From: Oscillatoriophycideae cyanobacterium NC_groundwater_1537_Pr4_S-0.65um_50_18
GTDB lineage: Bacteria; Cyanobacteriota; Cyanobacteriia; Elainellales; Elainellaceae
Length of the DNA stretch: 64,000 nucleotides
Assembly (NCBI GenBank): GCA_016208305.1
Contig: JACQYI010000046.1
Location: 1 to 64,000, forward strand
Direction of reading: 5' to 3'
This document shows positions 52,988 to 61,129 of this stretch, piece by piece (within the stretch, counting starts at the first letter, position 1; the number at the start of each line of letters is the position of its first letter). The notes under the pieces are model-generated. The model had not been told where the DNA came from. It saw nothing but the letters and a program-made list of their open reading frames with translations, and did no database searches. The position numbers and the translations under genes were made by a program.

Positions 52988-53995
52988 TCAGTACTTTAGC
53001 ACCATACCCCCAACCGACAAACCCGCCGCAGTGCCTAGCAATAAGGCGCGATCGCCCCGATTGAGCTTGCCCTGCCGAATCGCCTCATGTAGCGCCATTG
53101 GAATAGATGCGGCCATCGTATTGCCATGATCATGGGCAATCACCATCCACGACTCTTCGGGGATCTCTAGCTGCTTTTGGATGAGCCGCATCGACATTAA
53201 ACTCGCTTGATGGGGAATCACGAGATGCATATCAGCCAAACTCAACCCAATAGGCTCAAATAATCGCTGCAAAAATCCTGGCAAGATCTGCGATGCCATC
53301 CGGTAAACCGCTCGACCCTTCATCTGAAAGACAAACCGATCGGGATGAATGGCATATTCTCTAGGATGGTGCTTGTTGCCGCCCCCCAAACATTGCGAGA
53401 GATCGGCACCCTCACTGTAAGTCTCTATGCGAGACGCAAGGATTGCCGAGGCATCGGAAGCGGGTGATTTCTCTACAATGACGGCGGCTGCTCCATCGCC
53501 AAAAAGCGTACAGCTCTCGTGATCTGACCAGTCTAAGGCGATCGTTGCAATTTCGCTGCTGACAATGAGAACTCTGGAGTACCGCCCAAAGTCAATCAGG
53601 TATGAAAGCAAATCCAGTGCGGCTACAAAACTAAGACAGGTTGCGTTGATATCAAATGCTGGAATACCAGAGTCCGAAATTCCTAATAGCCGTTGGATCA
53701 GGACAGCAGTACAGGGAATTCCCTGCTCAGGAACCGTATTAGCGCAGACGATACAGTCAATATCCTGAGAAGAGAGATTGGCATCCGCCAATGCTTCTTT
53801 GGCGGCATAGGCACCCATCTGTGAAGTTGTTTCATCCGCAACAAAGTGGCGTACCATCACGCCTGATTTTTTCTCAATCCAACGGCTGGAAACTCCAATT
53901 TTATCGGCAAGCTCTTGAGCTGTAACTGTACGCTTGGGTAAGTATTTGCCTGTGGAAAGAATCTTAACTGAGCGCTGTTGTATGTTTGTGTTCAT
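52988..53995 (-). CDS. 3-oxoacyl-ACP synthase III (KAS III, FabH-like)
   Basis: This thiolase-fold enzyme has 335 residues from MNTNIQQRSVKILSTG. Catalytic residues: Cys120 in INATCLSF, His262 in IPHQAS, Asn292 in HGNTMAASIP. It condenses an acyl-CoA with malonyl-ACP to start fatty acid or polyketide chains. It lies apart from any fatty-acid operon and convergent to znuB, so it may be a specialised paralogue rather than the housekeeping FabH. ATG 53995; a frame to 54031 is open. A weak hairpin may end both genes near 52933-52973. Confidence 0.85.
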   Translation of the reverse strand: MNTNIQQRSVKILSTGKYLPKRTVTAQELADKIGVSSRWIEKKSGVMVRHFVADETTSQMGAYAAKEALADANLSSQDIDCIVCANTVPEQGIPCTAVLIQRLLGISDSGIPAFDINATCLSFVAALDLLSYLIDFGRYSRVLIVSSEIATIALDWSDHESCTLFGDGAAAVIVEKSPASDASAILASRIETYSEGADLSQCLGGGNKHHPREYAIHPDRFVFQMKGRAVYRMASQILPGFLQRLFEPIGLSLADMHLVIPHQASLMSMRLIQKQLEIPEESWMVIAHDHGNTMAASIPMALHEAIRQGKLNRGDRALLLGTAAGLSVGGMVLKY

Positions 53996-54344
53996 AGTCC
54001 TACCGGAATTCATCGGGCTGAATGGCATCAACGATTAGGATGTGCAATCTGCCTCGTGAACCCTTTATTTTAGGAGAAACATTTGAGCGATTTGAGCCTC
54101 AGATCATCAAATTTACTCAACATCCCTTGAGATTTTCGACATAAATAGCGATCGCCCCTCCCCTTAATGAAACAAAATCTGCCTAGCCCTGAAGGTGCAA
54201 GAAATTTCTGTGAAAGAAAGTAATGGGACAGTCTGTTAGGCAGGCACTGCCAATTTAACAAACTGTCCCTGGTTTACTTGCTCGAATGGCGTGAGGTTAA
54301 GCTTTGGAAGTGCGATCGCGATTAACTAGCGCCTCTCCTACTCG
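53996..54344. other. Gap upstream of the KAS III gene, with a hairpin
   Basis: The gap lies between the DUF305 gene stop and the KAS III gene start. The main feature is the inverted repeat at 54225-54269, listed separately. No open frame looks like a gene. Confidence 0.45.
54225..54269 (-). terminator. Candidate terminator hairpin after the DUF305 gene
   Basis: Arms GGGACAGTCTGTTA (54225-54238) and TAACAAACTGTCCC (54256-54269) pair with one mismatch around a 17-nt loop, about 75 bp past the DUF305 stop. The flanking sequence has T-rich stretches on the minus strand (ATTACTTTCTTTC). Confidence 0.45.
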
Positions 54345-55031
54345 CTATTGCCCATACCATGATTTTTTCCATTGCTGCATCTGGTCAATCTCTTGCTGCT
54401 GGCTGCTGATGATGTCTTGAGCGAGCTTCTTCACCTCAGGGCGATCGCTTTTCTCCAAGGCTTCTTGTGCCATGACCAGCGCGCCTTCATGGTGGGGCAG
54501 CATCGCATTGATGAAGCGCAAATCAAACTGATCATCCGCAGCGCCTAAGTCCATACTCATCATCATGCTAGACATCATCTCCTCTGACATCGGCATCATA
54601 TGGCCCATCTCTGCGCTGTACATCATTGGGGTTGCACTAGCATTGGGATACCAAGCTGTCCGCCATGCTTTCATCTGAGCAATTTCTTTTTGCTGGGCAG
54701 CAATAATAGCCTCAGCCAACTGCCTGATTTCGGGTCGCTGAGACTTTTGCAAAGCCTCCTGCGCCATGACCACCGCCCCTTCATGGTGAGGAGTCATGCC
54801 ATCGATGAAGCGCAAGTCAAAATTTTCATCCTTAGGCCCTAGACTCATGTTCATAGAGCCATGATTCATGCCTTCCATGCCTCCCATTGGACTTTGAGCA
54901 ACCACGGGTGATGACTCTGAAGAGGCATCTTGGCTGCTAACCGATGAGACCGTAGGAGAATTTGAGCAAGCCGCAAGCATAAGACTGCCAGCAAAAGCGA
55001 TCGCCAGTAGGGGAGTTTTCAAGTTCTTCAT
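54345..55031 (-). CDS. Tandem DUF305 lipoprotein with methionine-rich linker
   Basis: This 228-residue protein has a lipobox LAAC near residue 21, then two copies of the DUF305 helical domain (FDLRFIDGMTPHHEGAVVMA and FDLRFINAMLPHHEGALVMA), each ending with a Gln-rich helix and W..W. Between them lies a Met-rich segment, including GHMMPMSEEMMSSMMMSMD, with about a dozen Met residues. DUF305 proteins are ferritin-like and recur with copper systems; HH plus Met clusters suit Cu(I) binding in the periplasm. It is on the same strand as the copper operon, about 0.5 kb further on, and is probably functionally linked. ATG 55031. Confidence 0.85.
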   Translation of the reverse strand: MKNLKTPLLAIAFAGSLMLAACSNSPTVSSVSSQDASSESSPVVAQSPMGGMEGMNHGSMNMSLGPKDENFDLRFIDGMTPHHEGAVVMAQEALQKSQRPEIRQLAEAIIAAQQKEIAQMKAWRTAWYPNASATPMMYSAEMGHMMPMSEEMMSSMMMSMDLGAADDQFDLRFINAMLPHHEGALVMAQEALEKSDRPEVKKLAQDIISSQQQEIDQMQQWKKSWYGQ

Positions 55032-55555
55032 ATATAGCCTCATCTTGGTTTTCGGTTGTGGACTGTTTGAATTGTGAAAGATTGAGCTAAGTAAGTGGGT
55101 GGAATGAGTTGTAGGATGGGTAAAGCCTACTCTTCGAGAAGCAGGCTACGGCAGCTTAGAACAGCGATCGCGTGACCTATGCGGGCGTTGGGTTACCCTG
55201 CAGGAAGCAAGCTATGTGCCTTAATCCAACCTACGCAGGCTTTCTATTTAATCGCTCCCAGCTACTTAGCGTTTGGGGGCACTGCGGTCTTCAGATCTCT
55301 AGTCGGTTAGAGCGTCAGGGTTAGAGCATCAGAAGTTGGGTAAGCTATACCTAGCATCAGCGTAGCGCATGGATTGAGATCATCGCCGCGAAAAGAATCC
55401 TTCAGAGCGCTTCTACTGTACAGGAGAGTATACAATCTCAGCAAAGGCAACCTCCAAATCACTAGACTAGGGTAGCTCAATCTCACCAGATAAAGTATCG
55501 CAGACAATTATGAAATTGAGATGAAATAAGTCAAACGCCCAAGAGCTAGGTACCG
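55032..55555. other. Gap with degenerate inverted and direct repeats
   Basis: GTAGGATGGG at 55111-55120 and CCAACCTAC near 55226-55234 form a weak long inverted pair, resembling a common cyanobacterial intergenic repeat that ends in GTAGG(T/A)TGGG. A 14-bp direct duplication starts with GGTTAGAGCGTCA at 55305. Small frames look accidental. No clear promoter motif is visible to me. Confidence 0.45.
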
Positions 55556-56170
55556 CTAGGTTTTGGTGGCCATACCCTTGTACAAATACCCTGCAATTTG
55601 TGAAATTCCTTGGGCTTGAAATTGCTCTAATTTGACCGTCGCAAATTCCTGCTCGATTAGGGCTTGGATGTTGCGATCGAGATGACACCCGTCCGCAATC
55701 ACCTTTTGGAGGGGCGTTAGTCGGTGCTGCCAAACCTGAATCTTGGGATCAGGACTCAGACCATGTTCAACAAAGAAGAACTGTCCACCAGGTTTCAGGA
55801 CGCGATGAATCTCCTTAAGCGCTAGATCAACCTTAGCAATGCTGCACAAGGTCCAAGTGCTGACCACGCTGTCAAAGGTGCAGTCTGCCATAGGCAGATG
55901 TTCCCCATTGAGGACGCGATGATCAACGGTAATAGGGGCTAACTGAATGCGTTTTTGTGCAATATTGCTCATTCCAGCATTGGCATCGATCGCAGTAATG
56001 TTTTGAATGCGATCGGGGTAGTATGGCAAATTTAATCCTGTGCCAAATCCAATCTCTAAAGTCTCTCCTCTGACCTCTGAAAGAAGATCCTGTCGATGTC
56101 GGGTTAGGGCTGGATCGGACATTGCCCAATCCAGCACGCAAGGCAAAATCATCCGGCTGTACAGGCTCAT
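55556..56170 (-). CDS. Class I SAM-dependent methyltransferase
   Basis: This 204-residue Rossmann methyltransferase has motif I LEIGFGTGLNLPYYP, motif II-like ITAIDANAGM, and a later VVSTWTLCSIAKVDLAL then EIHRVLKPGGQFFFVEHG. The C-terminal region with GLSPDPKIQVWQHRLTPLQK matches the phospholipid/thiol-methyltransferase-like branch (PmtA/METTL7 type) rather than a DNA or RNA methylase. Its first four bases overlap the stop of the cupredoxin gene, so it is translationally coupled to the copper genes. The substrate is unknown; methylation of a thiol or a lipid is conceivable. Confidence 0.8.
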   Translation of the reverse strand: MSLYSRMILPCVLDWAMSDPALTRHRQDLLSEVRGETLEIGFGTGLNLPYYPDRIQNITAIDANAGMSNIAQKRIQLAPITVDHRVLNGEHLPMADCTFDSVVSTWTLCSIAKVDLALKEIHRVLKPGGQFFFVEHGLSPDPKIQVWQHRLTPLQKVIADGCHLDRNIQALIEQEFATVKLEQFQAQGISQIAGYLYKGMATKT

Positions 56171-56811
56171 GCCGAATACTCTTGTTTCAACTGTTTCAAC
56201 GCCGTTGGAGCTTGAGATGAGGAATTCTCTGGTTCAGAAGCGACATGGGTCGATGTGACTTCTATGACCCCGCGAAACATGTTCATGCCACAAGCAAATT
56301 CATAGCTGCCGGGAACGGTCGGCGTGAATTCAACGGCTGTCGTCTGATTAAGGGTCAGGCTTTGGGCAATGTGAAAGTCGGGCAAACGCACCTCCTCTAA
56401 ACAACTGCTAGGGTCGCGCCGCAGAAAATTGAGTCGCACGGGTTGTCCCGCCTGCACAACAATGCGACTTGGCTCATAGCCCCCATCAACAATGATAGCG
56501 ACTTCCTGAATGCCGTCTTGAGCTTGGGCGGTTTGAGACTTGGGTTTACTGAGGAGAAACCACCAGAGTTCCAGCCCGATTAAGCCTAGGCCACCCAGCG
56601 TCACAGCAATCTTGTTGGTTAAGGGTTGATCAATGCGCTGAAACGGATTGGCTGTTGCAGGGGATGTCATATTGTGTTCCCCACTATATTCCCCGTTATG
56701 TTCCGCTGGCAGCTCGGCAGCCAATGCTCCTGAAATCGCACCTAATAAAAAGCCAAATCCTACTAGCGTTCCCCAAAATGCTGACTTGTTTAGCGCTGAC
56801 TTGTTTAGCAT
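56167..56811 (-). CDS. Membrane-anchored cupredoxin
   Basis: This 214-residue protein has a signal peptide (GTLVGFGFLLGAISGALA), a membrane helix near 70-87 (KIAVTLGGLGLIGLELWWFL), and a cupredoxin domain at about 98-195 (EPSRIVVQAGQPVRLNFLRR; SSCLEEVRLPDF; GSYEFACGMNMFRG). Cys in SSC, Cys in ACGM and nearby Met/His suit copper binding. Related cupredoxins occur beside or fused to copper P-type ATPases. The first eleven residues contain a duplicated LNKSA from a 15-bp DNA repeat. It follows copA by 34 bp and overlaps the methyltransferase gene by four bases. Confidence 0.86.
   Translation of the reverse strand: MLNKSALNKSAFWGTLVGFGFLLGAISGALAAELPAEHNGEYSGEHNMTSPATANPFQRIDQPLTNKIAVTLGGLGLIGLELWWFLLSKPKSQTAQAQDGIQEVAIIVDGGYEPSRIVVQAGQPVRLNFLRRDPSSCLEEVRLPDFHIAQSLTLNQTTAVEFTPTVPGSYEFACGMNMFRGVIEVTSTHVASEPENSSSQAPTALKQLKQEYSA
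56780..56809. repeat. 15-bp perfect tandem duplication at the cupredoxin start
   Basis: GCTGACTTGTTTAGC occurs twice in a row and encodes LNKSA-LNKSA right after the initiator Met. The reading frame is preserved. Confidence 0.95.
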
Positions 56812-56845
56812 AGATATTGCTCCTAGTGATGGTTACTCAACTGCT

Positions 56846-59104
56846 TTAGTGAATTCTGGGCTGAAAATTGCGTAGCCGTAAGGCATTTGTGACCACCGAA
56901 ACCGAGCTAAATGCCATTGCTGCTCCGGCAATGATGGGGCTGAGCAGCCAGCTAAAGAAGGGAAAGAGAATCCCGGCTGCGATCGGAATGCCAGCTACGT
57001 TATAGATAAAGGCAAAAAACAGATTTTGGCGAATGTTGCGCATGGTGGCACGCGAGAGCTGAATAGCTGTGACAATGCCTTGTAAATCGCCAGAGATCAG
57101 CGTGATATCACTAGCGGCGATCGCCACATCGGTGCCTGTGCCAATGGCAATGCCCACATCGGCTTGAGCCAAGGCGGGTGCGTCATTAATGCCATCGCCT
57201 ACCATCGCCACAATCTTGCCTTCAGCTTGCAGGGCGCTGATGGTGCTGGCTTTTTGATCAGGACGAACTTCAGCTAGCACGCGAGTGATCCCCACTTCAC
57301 GGGCAATCACCTCGGCAGTGGGGCGATTGTCTCCCGTCAGCATTACCACTTCCAAGCCCAATTTCTGCAACGTCTGCACCGTGTGAGCAGAAGAGGGCTT
57401 GAGGGCGTCTGCTATGCCCATAATGCCCTGTACTTTTCCCGCTACAGCGATCCAGATGACCGTTTTACCCAAATACTCTAACTTGTCTCGCTGGGTGGCC
57501 AAAGCTTGCGTCTCGATACCTAGCTCAGTCAACCAGCGCTGGGTGCCTATTTGAACGAATTTGTCCAAAACATAGCCCTGCACGCCACTACCTGCGATCG
57601 CCTCAAAGTCTCGAACCGCTGTCAATTCGGCCTGTTGAGACTGAGCATACTGCACGATGGCTTCTGCCAGCGGATGTTCTGAATTGCGCTCTACGGAGGC
57701 GGCAAGCTGCAAGAGATGAATCTCGTTGCGATCAGCGGTACCGTTGACCGTGACAAAGTCTGTGACGGTGGGTTTGCCCTGCGTCAATGTTCCTGTTTTG
57801 TCGAGGACGATCGTTTGCAGCTTATGCGCCAATTCCAAGCTGTCTGCGCCTTTGATCAAGATGCCGTTTTCTGCACCTTTGCCTGTGCCCACCAAGATCG
57901 AAGTGGGGGTTGCCAAACCCAAAGCACAGGGGCAGGCGATGATCAGCACCCCAACTGTTGTGGTCAAGGCCAGCGTAACGTTGCCCATAAAGTTGTACCA
58001 GATAATAAAGGTGAGGATGGCGATCGCAATCACCACGGGCACAAACCACCCCGTTACCTGATCGGCCAGCTTTTGAATCGGAGCCTTAGAGCCTTGCGCC
58101 TGCTGCACCAGCTTAACAATCTGAGCCAAGAACGTATCTTTGCCGACGCGCGTCGCTCGAAACTTAAAGCTACCCGTTTTGTTGATCGTAGCGCCAATGA
58201 CCTCATCCCCAGGCTGCTTTTTAACGGCAACACTTTCGCCCGTCACCATTGCCTCATCGACAGTCGAAGCCCCTTCAACGACTTCCCCATCTACCGGAAT
58301 TTTTTCACCCGGACGCACCAAAACCACGTCTCCCAACTGCACTTCAGCGATCGGCACCTCCATTTCTTGCCCATTGCGGATGATGCGAGCCGTTCTGGCC
58401 TGTAAACCCATCAGCTTACGAATCGCTTCTGAAGTTTGTCCTTTGGCGCGATTTTCAAACAAACGCCCCAGCAAAATCAGCGTAATCACAACGGCTGCAG
58501 TTTCATAATAAACGCTTGGCTCAAGCCCTTGAGCCGCCAGAACTTCAGGAAAGATCGTCACAAATAGCGAGTAGAAATAAGCGGCGCTGGTGCCCAAGGC
58601 AATCAGCGTATCCATCGTAGAAGCGTGGCGCTTCAAAGCTTTCCAGCTATTGACATAGAATGACCGACCGCACCAAAACTGCACAGGAGCCGTCAAGATG
58701 GCCTGGAGCCAGAAGTTGTGCAGCCACATGGGAATCAGGGGAATCTGTACTCCCGTCATCGCTGGAATGGAGCCAACTACCAGCAGGGTACTAATGATGC
58801 CACCCGTCCAGACTTTACGGTGCAGATCGCGCGATGCGGCCTGTCTTGTCTGACGCTCTGCGTCATCATCTCCCATCAGCAGGTCTTGTTCCTGAATGGC
58901 CTGGGCAGAATATCCAGCCGCATCCACGGCATTTTGAATCGCGTTCAGGTCAGTCTTGCACGCGTCGTAGGTAACGCTGGCTTGCTCAACTCCAAAATTA
59001 ACGCTGCATTCACTCACGCCCTCAACAGAACGGATGGCGTTTTCTATACTGTTGGCACAAGCGGCGCAGCTCATGCCTCGGAGCTTTAAAGTGGCTGTGT
59101 CCAT
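56846..59104 (-). CDS. copA: Copper-transporting P1B-type ATPase (CopA)
   Basis: The pump has 752 residues from [16 protein letters not shown]. One N-terminal heavy-metal-binding domain has GMSCAAC (Cys13, Cys16). Eight membrane segments are expected; the metal-site helix carries IACPCALG (about residue 393) and the phosphorylation site is DKTGTLT (about residue 435). TGES in the actuator domain and [10 protein letters not shown] complete the set. It exports Cu(I) across a membrane. Cyanobacterial relatives are PacS (thylakoid) and CtaA (plasma membrane); which one this is cannot be told by eye. ATG 59104. The cupredoxin gene follows by 34 bp. Confidence 0.95.
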   Translation of the reverse strand: MDTATLKLRGMSCAACANSIENAIRSVEGVSECSVNFGVEQASVTYDACKTDLNAIQNAVDAAGYSAQAIQEQDLLMGDDDAERQTRQAASRDLHRKVWTGGIISTLLVVGSIPAMTGVQIPLIPMWLHNFWLQAILTAPVQFWCGRSFYVNSWKALKRHASTMDTLIALGTSAAYFYSLFVTIFPEVLAAQGLEPSVYYETAAVVITLILLGRLFENRAKGQTSEAIRKLMGLQARTARIIRNGQEMEVPIAEVQLGDVVLVRPGEKIPVDGEVVEGASTVDEAMVTGESVAVKKQPGDEVIGATINKTGSFKFRATRVGKDTFLAQIVKLVQQAQGSKAPIQKLADQVTGWFVPVVIAIAILTFIIWYNFMGNVTLALTTTVGVLIIACPCALGLATPTSILVGTGKGAENGILIKGADSLELAHKLQTIVLDKTGTLTQGKPTVTDFVTVNGTADRNEIHLLQLAASVERNSEHPLAEAIVQYAQSQQAELTAVRDFEAIAGSGVQGYVLDKFVQIGTQRWLTELGIETQALATQRDKLEYLGKTVIWIAVAGKVQGIMGIADALKPSSAHTVQTLQKLGLEVVMLTGDNRPTAEVIAREVGITRVLAEVRPDQKASTISALQAEGKIVAMVGDGINDAPALAQADVGIAIGTGTDVAIAASDITLISGDLQGIVTAIQLSRATMRNIRQNLFFAFIYNVAGIPIAAGILFPFFSWLLSPIIAGAAMAFSSVSVVTNALRLRNFQPRIH

Positions 59105-59131
59105 AATTGAAAAAGAGGTAGAGGTATGTGA

Positions 59132-59173
59132 GTAAGGATTTTTTATGCTGTCTCCCCCACAAAAAATCCTTAC
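59132..59173. repeat. 13-bp inverted repeat upstream of copA
   Basis: GTAAGGATTTTTT (59132-59144) and its complement (59161-59173) enclose 16 bases. It may be a decayed hairpin of the family seen elsewhere or a regulatory site, as it lies 28 bp before the copA start. Confidence 0.6.
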
Positions 59174-59249
59174 CGAGAGAGGGTTATCCAAAAGATTTCT
59201 ATGTATACATAGCTTCCGGATCGCGCTCTAAACCCTTTATTGACCCCTC

Positions 59250-59400
59250 AGTCCCTTAATTCTGAGAGACTCAGTAGACCGCAAAGCCCTCCTAAATCCA
59301 GCTTTTAGGTTTTTTTGGTGCGCGGAGCGCACCAAAAAAACCTAATTTGCGATCTACTGAGACTGTGAGCCGTTCGGTAGTTGCTCAGAATTGAGGGACT
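59250..59400. repeat. Triple nested inverted repeat between copA and the chaperone gene
   Basis: The inner stem is 19 bp perfect (TTAGGTTTTTTTGGTGCGC at 59305-59323, complement 59327-59345, loop GGA). The middle arms begin CTCAGTAGACCGCAAA (59270-59285), with the inverse at 59346-59361. The outer arms AGTCCCTTAATTCTGAG (59250-59266) pair with 59384-59400 with one mismatch. It shares sequence with the elements near 11.9 and 60.1 kb. No transposase frame is present. Confidence 0.85.
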
Positions 59401-59541
59401 CAAGGGATGAGACAAGGTTTAGCCATCGACCAACCAGCGTATATATTCATGGCCGTCGCAAAGCAGAATAAAGAGCCTGAAACAATAGAGAGTAGGCTGC
59501 AAATCCTGCTAAGTTGCGGCTCAAAACTCAAGGCATGAGAG

Positions 59542-59736
59542 TTATGCCACGGTATAGCCTGCAGCAGCGATCGATTGCTTTACCTCAAGATCAGGCTTTT
59601 GAGTTTCAATATGAACCTGCTTAGTTTTTGGATCAGCCTCCACTTTGGCAGTGGGATCGATCGCCATGACAGCATTCGTAATGGTGGTGGCACAGGCAGA
59701 ACATGCCATATCAGGAACGGTGAGTTGTAGGGTCAT
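59542..59736 (-). CDS. atx1: Copper chaperone, Atx1 type
   Basis: This 64-residue HMA-fold protein begins MTLQLTVPDMACSAC, with Cys12 and Cys15, and ends GYTVA. The close match in length and the first eight residues resembles the cyanobacterial Atx1 copper chaperone, which carries Cu(I) to P1B ATPases. The known Atx1 of Synechocystis has His at position 61; here that place is Tyr. ATG 59736. A 437-bp gap with the nested repeats separates it from copA on the same strand. Confidence 0.92.
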   Translation of the reverse strand: MTLQLTVPDMACSACATTITNAVMAIDPTAKVEADPKTKQVHIETQKPDLEVKQSIAAAGYTVA

Positions 59737-60392
59737 AACATCAACAGTTTATAAACTGCCCTCTGGATTGGATTAATCTCATTATGAAGTCTCCAGTTGA
59801 ATGGAGAGTCAAGAGGGGGCAGCGATAAATTTAGCTATTGTCATATTCAGCATGAGCAGAGGCATAAAATCGCCTTCTTGCTCAAGGTTGATTTCCGCTT
59901 TGAACCCTTCTCCTGCAAGAATTCTCCCAAAAATAGGCTAACTACCCTCTTGCTCCTGTCTCGATTGATAGGTTTCAGCCCTGCTCCCGCTAAAGTGCCT
60001 CTTGTCGGATATGACACCTCTGAAACCATAGCGTTTTGTAGAGGGGATTGGAATAAAGAGCAGCCGCGATCGCCCTTAAGGATTGCCAGCTCATTAACCT
60101 CAACAGATCGCAAAGCCGTCTAAAAAGCCGTCTAAAATCCAGCTTTTAGGGTTTTGTGGCGTGCTTCTAAAAAACTATTAGGTTCTATTTAATCCGTGAT
60201 CCTAAGTATGAGAGGATACAAGAAGCGAGTCTCTATAAGAGTATGATTTTAGAACTCGTTAAGGGTAAGGTTTAAACTCAAATTAGCAACCGGGATTTCA
60301 ATTTGAAGAGAACCCATGAGTATATGCCTAAGTGTGTCAAAGTATGTTTATTGCTAATTTTTTATTACTAGATCTTGAAGAGAGGAAAGCAG
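59737..60392. other. Gap with a half-copy of the palindromic element
   Basis: 60101-60165 matches the left half of the elements at 11840 and 59250 (AACAGATCGCAAAGCC; TCCAGCTTTTAGGGTTTTGT) but the right half is missing. A perfect 12-bp duplication AAAGCCGTCTAA (60112-60123, 60124-60135) lies in it. The frames across this gap look like chance. Confidence 0.6.
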
Positions 60393-60821
60393 ATGCAGTT
60401 GTTCTCTAAGCCTACGGCGGCGGAAGAGAAGGTGAAGCCTAAAAAACGGACATCCGATCGCATTCGAGATCATTTGGCCAACGAGCGCACCTACTTGGCC
60501 TGGATGAGAAGCGCGATCGCCCTCATGGGGTTTGGCGTTTTGATTGTGCGTCTGCGTTTGCTGCGTCCACCGATGGCACCACAGCCGCCTGGAGCAGGCT
60601 GGAAGCTAGGTCTAGCTTTTTCAGTCGTGGGCATGCTAACTGTCCTGCTCTCGACACAACACTATTTTGCTGTGCGTAAAGACATTGATGAAGACAGCTA
60701 TGAACCTGCCGATCGCTGGATTATTTTATCGAGCTTAGCGCTTCTAACACTGGGAGCAGGCGTCATCTACTATGTATTCACAGTGCCGCTAGAGTCGCTC
60801 AACACTATTATGTTGGAATGA
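60393..60821 (+). CDS. DUF202 membrane protein (YidH-like)
   Basis: This 142-residue protein matches the DUF202 pattern: RIRDHLANERTYLAWMRSAI then ALMGFGVLIVRLRLL, and two further hydrophobic segments (LGLAFSVVGMLTVLLSTQHY; WIILSSLALLTLGAGVIYYV), so three membrane spans. Function unknown. ATG 60393 is chosen because GAGAGGA lies 6 bp upstream. A 16-bp tandem duplication covers its stop codon (60809-60840). Confidence 0.87.
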   Translation: MQLFSKPTAAEEKVKPKKRTSDRIRDHLANERTYLAWMRSAIALMGFGVLIVRLRLLRPPMAPQPPGAGWKLGLAFSVVGMLTVLLSTQHYFAVRKDIDEDSYEPADRWIILSSLALLTLGAGVIYYVFTVPLESLNTIMLE

Positions 60822-60840
60822 TAGTATGTTGGAATGATAG
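60809..60840. repeat. 16-bp perfect tandem duplication at the DUF202 stop
   Basis: TATGTTGGAATGATAG is perfectly repeated; the first copy includes the TGA of the DUF202 gene. Confidence 0.95.
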
Positions 60841-61129
60841 CGCTGAAATAATAGTGCTGGAATTCTATGTCCTTGAATTCTGTGTCGAGGATGCCACTGC
60901 ACCGCATGGAGTAGACTCACGCCAATCAACGACCCTGAAATGCTGCCCAGTCCGAATCTCTTTTCCACCTGAAGATCGACTGACCACACCGTGAAACTCT
61001 TGGCTTAGATTACAATCTTGGCTCTGCTTTTGCAAAACTTCCATCACCCCAAGCTGCATCATCATATTCTGGAAACAGATTTTTGAGGAGCGCTTTGCGC
61101 CCCTCAAAAAATTTACCTGCCATTTTCTT
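60822..61129. other. Gap downstream of cysA, with hairpin
   Basis: At 61078-61112 a 16-bp stem with two mismatches (right arm GCGCCCCTCAAAAAAT, loop TTT) lies about 18 bp past the cysA stop and probably ends or protects the cysA message. It is another member of the hairpin family. The 60865-61155 frame on the minus strand is not convincing. Confidence 0.55.

Noticed and set aside
59797-60123. Overlapping frames on both strands between the chaperone and DUF202 genes
   Set aside because: They run into the half-copy repeat at 60101-60165, have no recognisable motif and no ribosome site; the opposite-strand frame is equally open, as expected by chance.
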